Positions 27,079 through 35,326 are shown, counted from the first letter of the stretch. The stretch: 56,638 bases of DNA from an uncultured Bacteroidota bacterium (GCA_937901015.1 CALCGQ010000084.1:1-56638); one strand, 5' to 3'. The notes: generated by a model from the sequence alone, not told the origin. Numbers and translations are program-made.

Positions 27079-30030
27079 CTAATATGCCCAAATTTCATCA
27101 GAAAATATCCAACATGGATTTCCAGCTCCTTTGTGCCAGTCCGGACAAATCCCTAGTGATATTCCTTTTACTTTAAGAAACTTAATTGACTCGTTTAATC
27201 CTGATAGTTCAAAATCCTTCAGAATTCCACCTGTTTCTCTCAGACTGATATCATTTTCAACGACTCCTAATTTATGGTAAACTACACCATCCATCGAACC
27301 TTCAAATATCACTTTGGTTGGCATAAATATCCATGAGTTTTCATCCTGAAGAAACCCTGCTCCTACTTTTGAGATTCTCTTAGTTTCTCCAAGATCAATT
27401 ACAACATCTAGATCCGGACCATAATATCCTTGCCAGTTTCCAGTTCTGAAGTTATCCCCACCTCTTATAGTATTAATAAGAGCAATATCACCCCCAGCAG
27501 TATATTGTGGGCTATATTCTGTGTTAACGGTTATATTTCTCCCCTTAGGTATGCGAATATATTCAGCTTCTTCAGTAAAACTCTTACGATCACCAATTTC
27601 CGCATATGCTGTTATCTCTCTGCTGGTTTGAATTTGAGCTGGAGTCGTATATCTCTCCTGAACACTTTCATACATGGAGAACCAAATGGTAGCATCCTTA
27701 TCAATACTACTCATGGAAACTTCCATTTTATCATGGAAAGTTTTTGAGTCAGCAACAAAATAAGGCACAGGTATTATCAGATTATCTGTAATCTTCTGAT
27801 ATGGTCTATCCTCAACCTTATTTCCAAATTCATGATTAGGATTTTCTCCCATATTGAATATCAACTCTCCCCCACTCATAATCATATCATGAGTAATATA
27901 TGATTTGGTGTAGAGATTATCATTATAGGAAACTGACTGAATATAAATGTCTTTAGAACTTTTACGTAATGCTTTGATTAGAAACTGTTTTCCATTCTCA
28001 AGACTTATTATCATATCATCAAATACTGGGCTTCCCAATATATAAATATCACTGCCTGGAGTCACAGGGTAAAAACCCATTGAACTTAACACATACCATG
28101 CTGACATTTGCCCACAATCCTCATTACCGCTTAAGCCATCAGGTGCATTGGAATATAGATCGGTACAAATTTCATGAATAATCTTCTGAGTTTTATATGG
28201 TTTACCAACATAATTATAAAGATATGCCATATGATGACTTGGTTCATTTCCATGGGCATACTGACCAATTAAACCGGTAATATCAGACTGATGTCTGCCT
28301 GATAGCTCCATTTTAGTATTAAATAAAGTATCTAGTTTAGCTTCATAGTTAGCATCGCCTCCCAATAGGTCTATGTGAGTGTTAATATCCTGAGGTACAA
28401 AGAAATTATATTGCCATGTATTAGCTTCTGTAAGCATGAAATTAACCTGAGTTGGATCAAACGGCACCACAAATCCACCATTACTTTTTCCTCTAAAAAA
28501 TCCTGTTTCCTTGTCATAAATGTTTTTGTAATACTGTGCGCGTTGAATAAAAGTAGCATAGGTTTCCGAATCATTTTGTGCTTTTGCAAACTCTGCGATG
28601 CACCAATCATCATATGCATATTCAAGTGTTTTCGACACAGATTCTCCTTCTTTATCTGCAGGTATATAACCCTTTGATCTATAGTATTTCAATCCAAACT
28701 GATCGGCATTGGCAGTTTCAATCATAGCCTCTAAAGCTAATTCGGCATCCCAACCTCGGATTCCCTTGACCCATGCATCTGTAATAACAGGAATTGAGTT
28801 ATATCCAATCATACAATTTGTCTCACAAGCAGCAAGTTCCCATACTGGCAGCAAACTATCATGTTTGTACATATCCAACATCGAGTTAATAAGATGATTC
28901 GTTTTTTCCTGCTCAATTATTGTAAATAATGGATGTAATGCTCTAAAGGTATCCCAAAGTGAAAAAACTGTATGCATGTCAAAAGAATTATCCTTGTGAA
29001 TGCCTCCATCATGACCCCGATAACGATGGTCCACATCAGAAGAAATGTAAGGCGCTAACATTGAATGATACATCGCTGTATAGAAAATTGATTTCTCATC
29101 GGCTGTTCCACCTGAAACTTCAATACTAGATAACCTGCTATTCCAGTTATTAAAGGCATTATTCTTCACTTCTTCAAAACCCCAACCTGGTATTTCAGAT
29201 AAGCAGTTTTCTTTGGCTCCCTTATAATCTACCATACTAATACCAACCTTTACCATTATTGGCTCACCATCATTTGTATCAAAATTCAGAACGGCAATTA
29301 AGCTATCAGCGTTAGCTGACCCCGAGTTTTGCAGATATTTTCCATCAGCTACAATCGCCTGTTGTACAGTTGGCTTTGAGAATGTAGCATAAAAATATAC
29401 CACCTGATCCGAAGCCCATGCCTTTGTTCGCCTATAACCTTGTACTTCATAATCCGAAAGAAACTGTATTTCAGCTTCAAGAATTTTTTCCGATACTACA
29501 CTCTCTATTAGATCTATTAATATCTGTGAACTATCAGACTTTGGAAAAGTATACTTATGAAATCCAACTCTCGGAGTTGTTGTAAGCTCAACAACAATAT
29601 TATTATCAAGGCTTACACTGTAGTATCCTGCTTTGGCAACTTCATTATCATGACTAAACTTCGAGCCATAACCTGATTCAGGATTTTCTGAAGTTCCAGG
29701 ATTAGTTTTAAGCTCACCAACCAAAGGAACAAATCTAATATCGCCATAATCACCAACACCAGTTCCACTCAAATGCATATGGCTAAATCCAAGGATAAAA
29801 TCATCACTGTAATGATATCCGGAACATCCGTCCCAGCTATCTTTTCGAGTATCCGGACTTAACTGAACCATACCAAAAGGTTGAGCTGCTCCGGGATAAG
29901 TATGACCGTGTCCTCCGGTCCCAATGAATGGATTTACATAATCTGCTGGATTTTTTTGCTCATCGCCACAACTGGTCAATAATATAATACTTAAAAAGAC
30001 TCCTGAAAATAATCGTGAAAAATTCATCAT
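27079..30030 (-). CDS. GH92 alpha-mannosidase lipoprotein with chitobiase-like and discoidin-like C-terminal domains
   Basis: 983 residues; GH92 enzymes are usually near 750. Lipoprotein Cys21 (LLTSC). GH92 signatures are DYVNPFIGTGGHGHTYPGAAQPFGM-like opening, GYDMHTVFSLWDTFRALHPL-like SFDMHTVFSLWDTFRAL, and GNEDCGQMSAWYVLSSMGFYP near residue 635, which carries the catalytic acid region. GH92 enzymes are calcium-dependent exo-mannosidases that trim alpha-1,2/1,3 mannose from N-glycans. The extra C-terminal ~230 residues look like a chitobiase C-terminal domain (about 750-835) plus an F5/8 type C fold (about 845-980). It is second in an operon with the GH20 gene, 13 bases apart. Confidence 0.93.
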   Translation of the reverse strand: MMNFSRLFSGVFLSIILLTSCGDEQKNPADYVNPFIGTGGHGHTYPGAAQPFGMVQLSPDTRKDSWDGCSGYHYSDDFILGFSHMHLSGTGVGDYGDIRFVPLVGELKTNPGTSENPESGYGSKFSHDNEVAKAGYYSVSLDNNIVVELTTTPRVGFHKYTFPKSDSSQILIDLIESVVSEKILEAEIQFLSDYEVQGYRRTKAWASDQVVYFYATFSKPTVQQAIVADGKYLQNSGSANADSLIAVLNFDTNDGEPIMVKVGISMVDYKGAKENCLSEIPGWGFEEVKNNAFNNWNSRLSSIEVSGGTADEKSIFYTAMYHSMLAPYISSDVDHRYRGHDGGIHKDNSFDMHTVFSLWDTFRALHPLFTIIEQEKTNHLINSMLDMYKHDSLLPVWELAACETNCMIGYNSIPVITDAWVKGIRGWDAELALEAMIETANADQFGLKYYRSKGYIPADKEGESVSKTLEYAYDDWCIAEFAKAQNDSETYATFIQRAQYYKNIYDKETGFFRGKSNGGFVVPFDPTQVNFMLTEANTWQYNFFVPQDINTHIDLLGGDANYEAKLDTLFNTKMELSGRHQSDITGLIGQYAHGNEPSHHMAYLYNYVGKPYKTQKIIHEICTDLYSNAPDGLSGNEDCGQMSAWYVLSSMGFYPVTPGSDIYILGSPVFDDMIISLENGKQFLIKALRKSSKDIYIQSVSYNDNLYTKSYITHDMIMSGGELIFNMGENPNHEFGNKVEDRPYQKITDNLIIPVPYFVADSKTFHDKMEVSMSSIDKDATIWFSMYESVQERYTTPAQIQTSREITAYAEIGDRKSFTEEAEYIRIPKGRNITVNTEYSPQYTAGGDIALINTIRGGDNFRTGNWQGYYGPDLDVVIDLGETKRISKVGAGFLQDENSWIFMPTKVIFEGSMDGVVYHKLGVVENDISLRETGGILKDFELSGLNESIKFLKVKGISLGICPDWHKGAGNPCWIFSDEIWAY

Positions 30031-30043
30031 GAGGTAAATTATT

Positions 30044-31672
30044 TTACTTGGTTACAAATGGGTGATCACAATAATTATATCCTAGTTTGTCATAGATTCC
30101 GAAATGGGTTTCTATCTTATTTTTAAATAATGGCCAATTTTTATCACCAGTCCAAACTACCTCGCTTAGAGCCGCCATTCTTGGTAGTATCATATACTCC
30201 ACATAATCCGTAGTTTCCATGTATTCTGTCCATACATTGCCCTGAGCACCAAGAATATGTTTTGCTTCCTCAGCATTGAGCTCTTCGGGAATAGGATTAT
30301 AAGAATAGACTTTTTCAAGAGTAGTAAAACCACCTATTGCAAGTGGCTCAGTTTCTTTATTAGCCTGATAATGATCGAAATAACAGTGTGACCCAGGAGT
30401 CATAATAGCATCATGACCATCTTTAGCTGCAGCAATACCCCCTTCAGTACCTCTCCACGACATAACTGTTGCATTAGGTGCCAGACCACCTTCAAGTATT
30501 TCATCCCATCCAATTATACTTCTACCATGACTATTCAGGAATTTCTCCATTCTTTGAATAAAATAGCTTTGAAGTTCGTGTTCATCATTCAGCCCTTCTC
30601 TTTTGATAGTAGCCTGACAAGTACTACATTCTTTCCATCTTGCTTTCGGAGCCTCGTCGCCACCGATGTGAATATATGTGGAAGGGAAAAGGTCCATTAC
30701 TTCAAGCAATACATTTTCCAAAAACTCAAAGGTTTGTTCTTTAGTACAATAAATATCTTCAAAAACACCCCAGGTTGTTGCAACTTCATAGGGGCCTTCG
30801 GTACATCCTAACTCAGGATATGAAGCAAGAGCAGCGAGTGAATGGCCGGGCATTTCAATTTCTGGTATTACGGTTATCTGACGCTCAGTTGCATATGCAA
30901 CAACTTCCCGAACCTCATCTTGAGTGTAGAATCCACCATATTTCTTTCCATCGTATTGTGGAGTTTCTTTTCCATAATGACCTACTAAAGTTTCTTTTCG
31001 CCATGAACCAACCTCCGTAAGCTTTGGATATTTCTTAATCTCAATTCTCCATCCTTGGTCTTCTGTTAAGTGCCAATGAAAGGTATTGAACTTATAGAAT
31101 GCTAATATATCGATATACTTCTTTATGAATTCCACAGGAAACATATGGCGGCAAACGTCGAGATGCATTCCTCGATATGGAAATTGCGGCTTATCCACTA
31201 TCTCCAATGTTGGAATCATCACCTGCATATTGTCGTGGTCAATGGTGAGTTTATTTGATAAAAATATTTGATACAATGACTGAAGGGCATAAAAAGTTCC
31301 TCTTGGTGAGTTTGCTTCAATGATAACCTTCTCCTCTTTTATTATCAGTTTGTAAGCCTCTTGATCATTATCATTGCTACCAGGTATTAATTTTAATATA
31401 ATAACATTGGACTCTTTGGAATTCTTAAGAGTTGATGTATTAATCTTAATCCCAAATGAATTAACTACCAAATCTGCAAAATATGAAGCTTGTTGTTTTA
31501 ACTCTTCATTATTATCATATACAACAACTGTATTCTTATGGAGTTTAAACTCATCACCTCCCATTATTAATTGTTGTGGTTCAGGTATTATCATTGTTTG
31601 TTTAATTTCTTTTTTTTGGCAAGATGTTAAGATTAACAGCATGGAAAGCAGGAAGAATAAAGATGGTTTCAT
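30044..31672 (-). CDS. GH20 beta-N-acetylhexosaminidase lipoprotein
   Basis: 542 residues from the ATG at 31672, which starts a clean lipoprotein signal peptide with Cys18 (LILTSC). An upstream in-frame start at 31747 would precede the promoter and spoil the signal peptide. N-terminal GH20b domain (PRGTFYALQSLYQIF), then a TIM barrel with YRGMHLDVCRHMF, FHWHLTEDQGWRIEIKKYP and the catalytic D-E pair in HIGGDEAPK near 334-340. It removes terminal GlcNAc or GalNAc with substrate-assisted catalysis. With GH92 it would trim N-glycan ends on the cell surface or in the periplasm. Confidence 0.95.
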   Translation of the reverse strand: MKPSLFFLLSMLLILTSCQKKEIKQTMIIPEPQQLIMGGDEFKLHKNTVVVYDNNEELKQQASYFADLVVNSFGIKINTSTLKNSKESNVIILKLIPGSNDNDQEAYKLIIKEEKVIIEANSPRGTFYALQSLYQIFLSNKLTIDHDNMQVMIPTLEIVDKPQFPYRGMHLDVCRHMFPVEFIKKYIDILAFYKFNTFHWHLTEDQGWRIEIKKYPKLTEVGSWRKETLVGHYGKETPQYDGKKYGGFYTQDEVREVVAYATERQITVIPEIEMPGHSLAALASYPELGCTEGPYEVATTWGVFEDIYCTKEQTFEFLENVLLEVMDLFPSTYIHIGGDEAPKARWKECSTCQATIKREGLNDEHELQSYFIQRMEKFLNSHGRSIIGWDEILEGGLAPNATVMSWRGTEGGIAAAKDGHDAIMTPGSHCYFDHYQANKETEPLAIGGFTTLEKVYSYNPIPEELNAEEAKHILGAQGNVWTEYMETTDYVEYMILPRMAALSEVVWTGDKNWPLFKNKIETHFGIYDKLGYNYCDHPFVTK

Positions 31673-31714
31673 CAATTTAAAGCTTTGGTTTCTAATAAAA
31701 AATTTCAACGGATA

Positions 31715-31744
31715 CAAAGTTATGTATTTTGTTGAGGAGCCCAA
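31715..31744 (-). promoter_or_regulatory. Promoter of the GH20-GH92 operon
   Basis: Minus strand: -33 TTG (31742-31744), 19-base spacer, -7 TAACTTTG (31715-31722). The start near 31708 gives a leader of about 36 bases to the ATG at 31672. Confidence 0.6.
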
Positions 31745-31787
31745 CAAAATGAAATATTACTTCGTAATTAATGAAATAGAATAAATG

Positions 31788-31819
31788 AAAAATCCCCACC
31801 TGAATGAACAGATAGGGAT
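31788..31819 (-). terminator. Terminator of the first YIDDIP gene
   Basis: Minus strand: 11-bp stem with two G-U pairs (31792-31802 with 31809-31819), 6-base loop, then Ts. It lies 24 bases past the stop at 31843. Confidence 0.8.
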
Positions 31820-31842
31820 GAGTATAGAGAGTAATATATATT

Positions 31843-32217
31843 TTAATTTATAACTAATACTTTAGCGTAAGTTCTTACCGATGGCTTTGATAAATTTTGT
31901 GAAATTGCAGAAGGTATATCATTAATGTATTGTTCTTGTTCAAAACAGAAGTTTTCTGAAATTGCTTTATAATAAAGATTTAAGCTAGTTAAGTATTGTT
32001 CGTCAAATGGCAGATCATCAATAGTTGTTTCTTCATTAAAGGAAAAATCAACTTGGATAGCAATGTCGTATCTTGTTTGTATTTCAACATCTTCAAGGTT
32101 AAATGGGATATCATCTATGTATTCTTCTTGTTCAAACTCTAAACCAGTGGCCATTATATTTAGTGATGCTAGGAAGATGATCAGAATTAGTGCGGTAGTT
32201 TTAGTTAAAGTTTTCAT
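31843..32217 (-). CDS. Small secreted protein with three YIDDIP-type repeats
   Basis: 124 residues. A signal peptide (residues 1-24) ends near MATG. The mature part is acidic and holds three spaced repeats: LEFEQEEYIDDIPFN (about 26-40), FSFNEETTIDDLPFD (about 58-72) and FCFEQEQYINDIPS (about 91-104), with spacers of some 18-20 residues. The C-terminus is basic (KPSVRTYAKVLVIN). I do not recognise the family. A paralogue lies upstream at 32502-32858 with the same repeats and related promoter DNA. No membrane anchor, cysteine or sorting domain, so it is probably free in the periplasm or exported. Function unknown. Confidence 0.75.
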   Translation of the reverse strand: MKTLTKTTALILIIFLASLNIMATGLEFEQEEYIDDIPFNLEDVEIQTRYDIAIQVDFSFNEETTIDDLPFDEQYLTSLNLYYKAISENFCFEQEQYINDIPSAISQNLSKPSVRTYAKVLVIN

Positions 32218-32249
32218 CAGTATATTTTTTATCAGTTGTTATTATGAAG

Positions 32250-32280
32250 CAAAAATACGCTCAATAATGGCCCAAGTAAA
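32250..32280 (-). promoter_or_regulatory. Promoter of the YIDDIP gene at 31843-32217
   Basis: Minus strand: TTTA (32277-32280) as -33, 19-base spacer, TATTTTTG (32250-32257) as -7. Both boxes and the spacing are kept in the paralogue's promoter. Confidence 0.65.
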
Positions 32281-32289
32281 TAGATAATA

Positions 32290-32317
32290 GGTGAGTGGAA
32301 GGGGTTTTTCGGTGAGT
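32290..32317 (-). promoter_or_regulatory. Putative operator, two ACTCACC direct repeats
   Basis: On the minus strand ACTCACC occurs at 32290-32296 and again at 32311-32317, exactly 21 bases apart, 10 and 31 bases upstream of the -33 box. The same element recurs before the paralogue. A site for an activator that binds one DNA face is a reasonable inference. Confidence 0.45.
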
Positions 32318-32405
32318 AGCGGAAATATTACTTTGTATCGTAAATCTATTAGATATGAATATATAATGGGCAGATTAAACTAGGTTAGGATAATAATTTC
32401 AATTC

Positions 32406-32438
32406 AAAAAAAGTCCCCACAGAGAGTGTCTATGGGGA
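32406..32438 (-). terminator. Terminator of the second YIDDIP gene
   Basis: Minus strand: stem TCCCCA/TGGGGA (32414-32438 overall, with an inner AGA/TCT stem), then seven Ts (32406-32412). It lies 64 bases past the stop at 32502. Confidence 0.8.
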
Positions 32439-32501
32439 GGAGATTTTAGTTTGAGCCAAAACCTTATATGTTGAGAAATTTATTACTAATTCCGGATGCT
32501 T

Positions 32502-32858
32502 CTAGTTTGTAACGGCAATAAGTCTGTAACATGACTTCATAACTATTGCAGTTGGGATATCATCTATGTATTCTTCTTCTTCAAAGCTAAATTCTTGATA
32601 AATGGTATTTGAATTATGCACTAAACTTGTATGAGATTCTATATTTGAAGGGATATCATCTATATATTCTTCATCTGAAAGTGAAAAATCCACGGCAAGT
32701 GCTTTTTCCAATGAAATCTGGTTTATAACTTCTTCTACATTAAAAGGTATGTCATCAATATAACTCTCTTGTTCAAATTCAAAACCTGTTGCAAAAATAT
32801 TTAGTGAAATTAGTAATGCTGAGAAGAAGAGGGCGGTAGATTTAGTATAAGTTTTCAT
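32502..32858 (-). CDS. Small secreted protein with three YIDDIP-type repeats (paralogue)
   Basis: 118 residues. Signal peptide 1-24 very like its neighbour (MKTYTKSTALFF...NIFATG). Three repeats: FEFEQESYIDDIPFN (about 25-39), FSLSDEEYIDDIPSN (about 57-71) and FSFEEEEYIDDIPT (about 90-103). The core [DE]-E-x-Y-I-D-D-I-P is nearly perfect in all three, and repeat spacing (about 32 residues) matches the neighbour, while spacers and C-termini have diverged. This pattern suggests selection on the repeats themselves. Each paralogue has its own promoter and terminator. Function unknown. Confidence 0.75.
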   Translation of the reverse strand: MKTYTKSTALFFSALLISLNIFATGFEFEQESYIDDIPFNVEEVINQISLEKALAVDFSLSDEEYIDDIPSNIESHTSLVHNSNTIYQEFSFEEEEYIDDIPTAIVMKSCYRLIAVTN

Positions 32859-32883
32859 CGTTTTATTTTTTCTGTGATTAAAT

Positions 32884-32965
32884 ATGAAGCAAAAATATGC
32901 TCAATTATGGCTCATGTAAACATTAAATAGGCCAATTGGAGAGTATTTTCGGTGAGTGGAGAAAA
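32884..32965 (-). repeat. Upstream segment duplicated with the YIDDIP genes (copy B)
   Basis: Partner of 32244-32325. Conservation is strongest around the -7 box, the -33 box and the ACTCACCGAAAA element. Confidence 0.7.
32890..32920 (-). promoter_or_regulatory. Promoter of the YIDDIP gene at 32502-32858
   Basis: Minus strand: TTTA (32917-32920), 19-base spacer, TATTTTTG (32890-32897), identical in boxes and spacing to the copy at 32250-32280. Confidence 0.65.
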
Positions 32966-32977
32966 CTGTCGGTGAAA
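32951..32977 (-). promoter_or_regulatory. Putative operator, two TCACC direct repeats
   Basis: Minus strand ACTCACC (32951-32957) and TTTCACC (32971-32977), 20 bases apart, each followed by GA. They lie 31 and 51 bases upstream of the -33 box, so the nearer copy shares the distal position of the operator in copy A. Confidence 0.45.
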
Positions 32978-33162
32978 CTAATACTGTTCTCAGTGTTTGC
33001 TTTAATAACAGGTTATATGGATAGGAATGGCGGGAGTATTGTTTGGTTCAAGATCAGTATCTATGGAGAAAATGTTAGATGTTATATATAATAAAAGCAC
33101 TAAGGGTAGACGAAAAAAAAGTTTGGACAACTATAAAGACTTAAAAAAGCTTACAGTCATAA
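32978..33162. other. Intergenic stretch without a supported gene
   Basis: Lies between the second YIDDIP promoter region and the hairpin array. A 62-codon plus-strand frame (33027-33215) crosses a strong hairpin and has no recognisable features, so it is not called. Nothing else seen. Confidence 0.5.
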
Positions 33163-33167
33163 AAACG

Positions 33168-33200
33168 AAAAGTCCCGTGTCCAGGCGGACAGGGACTTTT
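33168..33200. terminator. Strong hairpin, possible bidirectional terminator
   Basis: Stem of 9 + 5 pairs (33168-33176 with 33192-33200; 33178-33182 with 33187-33191), one bulged G at 33177, loop of four. A/T ends on both sides. Confidence 0.7.
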
Positions 33201-33213
33201 CACATATTAACCT

Positions 33214-33234
33214 AAAAACCCTCATGTTTGAGGG
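33214..33234 (-). terminator. Terminator-like hairpin after lptB
   Basis: Minus strand CCCTCA/TGAGGG stem (33219-33224 and 33229-33234), 4-base loop, then five Ts. It lies about 160 bases past the lptB stop. Confidence 0.55.
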
Positions 33235-33395
33235 ATAACCCAAAAAATTAACCTGCTAAAGTTAATAGTTCTATGAAGAACCAATGCAAATATACAACAT
33301 ATTGGATGTTTTCCTTCAAATTTGGGCCAAAAAAAATCTTAAATAATTGTTAAATTTTGTAAAATACTGTCAATAAACAACATACAGACAGGAGG

Positions 33396-34133
33396 TTAGT
33401 CGAAGCTTTTCTCTCTAAGTGTGAAGTTTTTACCAAGATATACTTTTCTTACATGTTCATCATCTGCAAGTTCTTTTGCTGAACCCGATTTCAGTATTGA
33501 ACCTTCAAATAAGAGGTAAGCTCTATCAACTATTGTTAGAGTTTCATGAACATTATGGTCGGTAATAAGAATTCCAATATTTTTCTTCTTCAGCTTTGAA
33601 ACGATCTGTTGAATATCTTCAACAGCAATAGGATCAACACCAGCAAATGGCTCATCCAATAAAATAAACTTGGGATCTACTGCTAAAGCGCGAGCAATCT
33701 CACACCTACGGCGCTCTCCACCAGACAATTGAATACCTGTACTTTTTCTAATGCCTGATAAACCAAATTCATCCAGAAGCGATTCCAATCTTTCAGTTTG
33801 TTCTGCTTTTGTAAGATCAGTAAACTGCATTACTGCCCTCAGGTTATCTTCAATGCTAAGGTGCCTAAAAACAGAAGCTTCCTGAGCCAAATAACCAATG
33901 CCTCGCTGTGCACGTTTATACATTGGCTCATTTGTTATTTCAACATCATCTAGGAATACTTCTCCAGAAAATGGCTTTATCAATCCCACAATCATGTAGA
34001 AGTTTGTTGTTTTACCAGCACCATTGGGACCTAACAAACCAACAATCTCACCTCTGTTAACTTCCATTGATACAGAGTTAACTACAGTACGTTGTTTATA
34101 TTTTTTTACTAATTCTCTGGTCCAAAGTTTCAT
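33396..34133 (-). CDS. lptB: LPS export ABC transporter ATP-binding protein LptB
   Basis: 245 residues. Walker A GPNGAGKTT at 35-43, LptB-type Q loop (YLAQEASVFRHLS), ABC signature LSGGERRR at 136-143 and Walker B FILLDEPFAGVDP from 156. These sequences match LptB rather than amino acid ABC ATPases. It powers extraction of lipopolysaccharide from the inner membrane with LptF/LptG. kdsD lies 72 bases upstream on the same strand, another LPS gene, so they may be cotranscribed. Confidence 0.95.
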   Translation of the reverse strand: MKLWTRELVKKYKQRTVVNSVSMEVNRGEIVGLLGPNGAGKTTNFYMIVGLIKPFSGEVFLDDVEITNEPMYKRAQRGIGYLAQEASVFRHLSIEDNLRAVMQFTDLTKAEQTERLESLLDEFGLSGIRKSTGIQLSGGERRRCEIARALAVDPKFILLDEPFAGVDPIAVEDIQQIVSKLKKKNIGILITDHNVHETLTIVDRAYLLFEGSILKSGSAKELADDEHVRKVYLGKNFTLREKSFD

Positions 34134-34205
34134 CCTCTTAAGCTTATGATTTAATCATACTTCGACTTACAAACAAACGTAAAAATATCCGTTTCTTGTA
34201 TTGGT

Positions 34206-35171
34206 TTAAAAAATTCCTTCTTTAAGTATATCATGGAGGTGAATCACACCTATATATTTATTATCACCCATTACAGGGAGTTGTGTGATATTATTTTCAC
34301 GCATTAACGAAAGAGCATTCACAACTAAAGCATCTTTTTCGATTGTCATCGGATCTATACTCATAATATCTTTAGCAACAAGATTACTGAAATCCCGGTG
34401 CTTTTCTATCATTCTTCTAAGGTCACCATCTGTAATAACTCCAATCATCTTTTCATCTTCAATAACGGCAGTTGCTCCCAGCCTTTTAGATGATATTTCA
34501 ATAATTACTTTTGTTATATCATCAGTGGAACTAACCGTAGGTGCTTCATTTTTTGATGATAAGTCGAATACTCTCATATACATCCTTTTTCCCAATGCAC
34601 CACCTGGATGATAGTTTGCAAAATCAGATGCAGAGAACCCTCGAACCTCCAACAGACTTACCGCAAGAGCATCTCCCATAACGAGCTGTGCTGTTGTGCT
34701 TGTGGTAGGAGCTAAGTTATTGGGACATGCTTCTTTTTCAACCGTGACATCAAGAATAAAATCTGATTGCTGTGCCAAATACGAATTTACATTTCCCACT
34801 AAAGCAATTATGCTATTCTTTCTTGCCTTAAGCAATGGAATCAAAACTTTAATTTCAGGTGTTTCACCGCTTTTGGAAATGGCAATTAGAATATCATCCG
34901 GACGAACTATGCCCAGATCGCCATGGATTGCATCGGCAGCATGCATAAAAATTGAGGGGGTTCCAGTTGAATTAAAGGTTGCTACAATCTTTTGTGCTAT
35001 GTTGGCACTTTTGCCAATACCAGTAACTATAACTCTACCTTTTGACTTAAAGATTAAGTTCACAGAAGATACAAAATCTTCATTTACAGAGTTTGTTAGA
35101 TTTTTGATAGCCTTATATTCATCCGTAATAGCTGATATGGCAGTGTTCTTTATTTTATCGTTTATATTCAA
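34206..35171 (-). CDS. kdsD: Arabinose-5-phosphate isomerase (KpsF/GutQ family)
   Basis: 321 residues: SIS sugar-isomerase domain (about 40-180; VTGIGKSANIAQKIVATFNSTGTPS, HGDLGIVRPDD) followed by two CBS domains to the end. It converts ribulose-5-phosphate to arabinose-5-phosphate, the first step to Kdo. The start is a TTG at 35171, directly after an in-frame TAA, and no nearby ATG is available, so TTG is very likely used. Next to lptB, consistent with lipopolysaccharide assembly. Confidence 0.93.
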   Translation of the reverse strand: MNINDKIKNTAISAITDEYKAIKNLTNSVNEDFVSSVNLIFKSKGRVIVTGIGKSANIAQKIVATFNSTGTPSIFMHAADAIHGDLGIVRPDDILIAISKSGETPEIKVLIPLLKARKNSIIALVGNVNSYLAQQSDFILDVTVEKEACPNNLAPTTSTTAQLVMGDALAVSLLEVRGFSASDFANYHPGGALGKRMYMRVFDLSSKNEAPTVSSTDDITKVIIEISSKRLGATAVIEDEKMIGVITDGDLRRMIEKHRDFSNLVAKDIMSIDPMTIEKDALVVNALSLMRENNITQLPVMGDNKYIGVIHLHDILKEGIF

Positions 35172-35326
35172 TTAAAAAATTGTTAAATTTTGTGTTAATA
35201 GGATTTATTATTATATTTGTACATACTCATAAAAGAATTGATTATAAATTCTGATGTTTCAGTATTTTACAAATCAATATTTTATTGATAATTTTACTAC
35301 AAAGATATATTTTATCTAACTAATTG

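Larger units (their letters stand above)
32244..32325 (-). repeat. Upstream segment duplicated with the YIDDIP genes (copy A)
   Basis: 82 bases that align without gaps to 32884-32965 at roughly three-quarters identity by eye. The segment includes promoter and operator and marks a duplication of the whole transcription unit. Confidence 0.7.
33163..33283 (-). ncRNA. Candidate structured small RNA downstream of lptB
   Basis: Read on the minus strand, a -7-like box TATATTTG (33287-33294) is followed by four hairpins in about 115 bases: GTTCT/AGAAC (33268-33281), ATTAAC/GTTAAT (33247-33266), CCCTCA/TGAGGG followed by five Ts (33214-33234), and a long stem AAAAGTCCC plus TGTCC with a single bulge (33168-33200). 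No protein is encoded. It may be a free-standing RNA, or the 3' untranslated end of the lptB message. The -33 match is weak (CAAA complement at 33317-33320, spacer 22). Known Bacteroidota RNA families could not be checked. Confidence 0.35.

Noticed and set aside
31843-32858. Resemblance of the YIDDIP repeats to the SSB acidic tip (DDDIPF)
   Set aside because: SSB tip binding needs a free C-terminal phenylalanine, and these repeats are internal in exported proteins. Probably chance.
33027-33215. 62-codon plus-strand frame
   Set aside because: It runs through a strong hairpin at 33168-33200, has no family features, and its tail is explained by the structured region.
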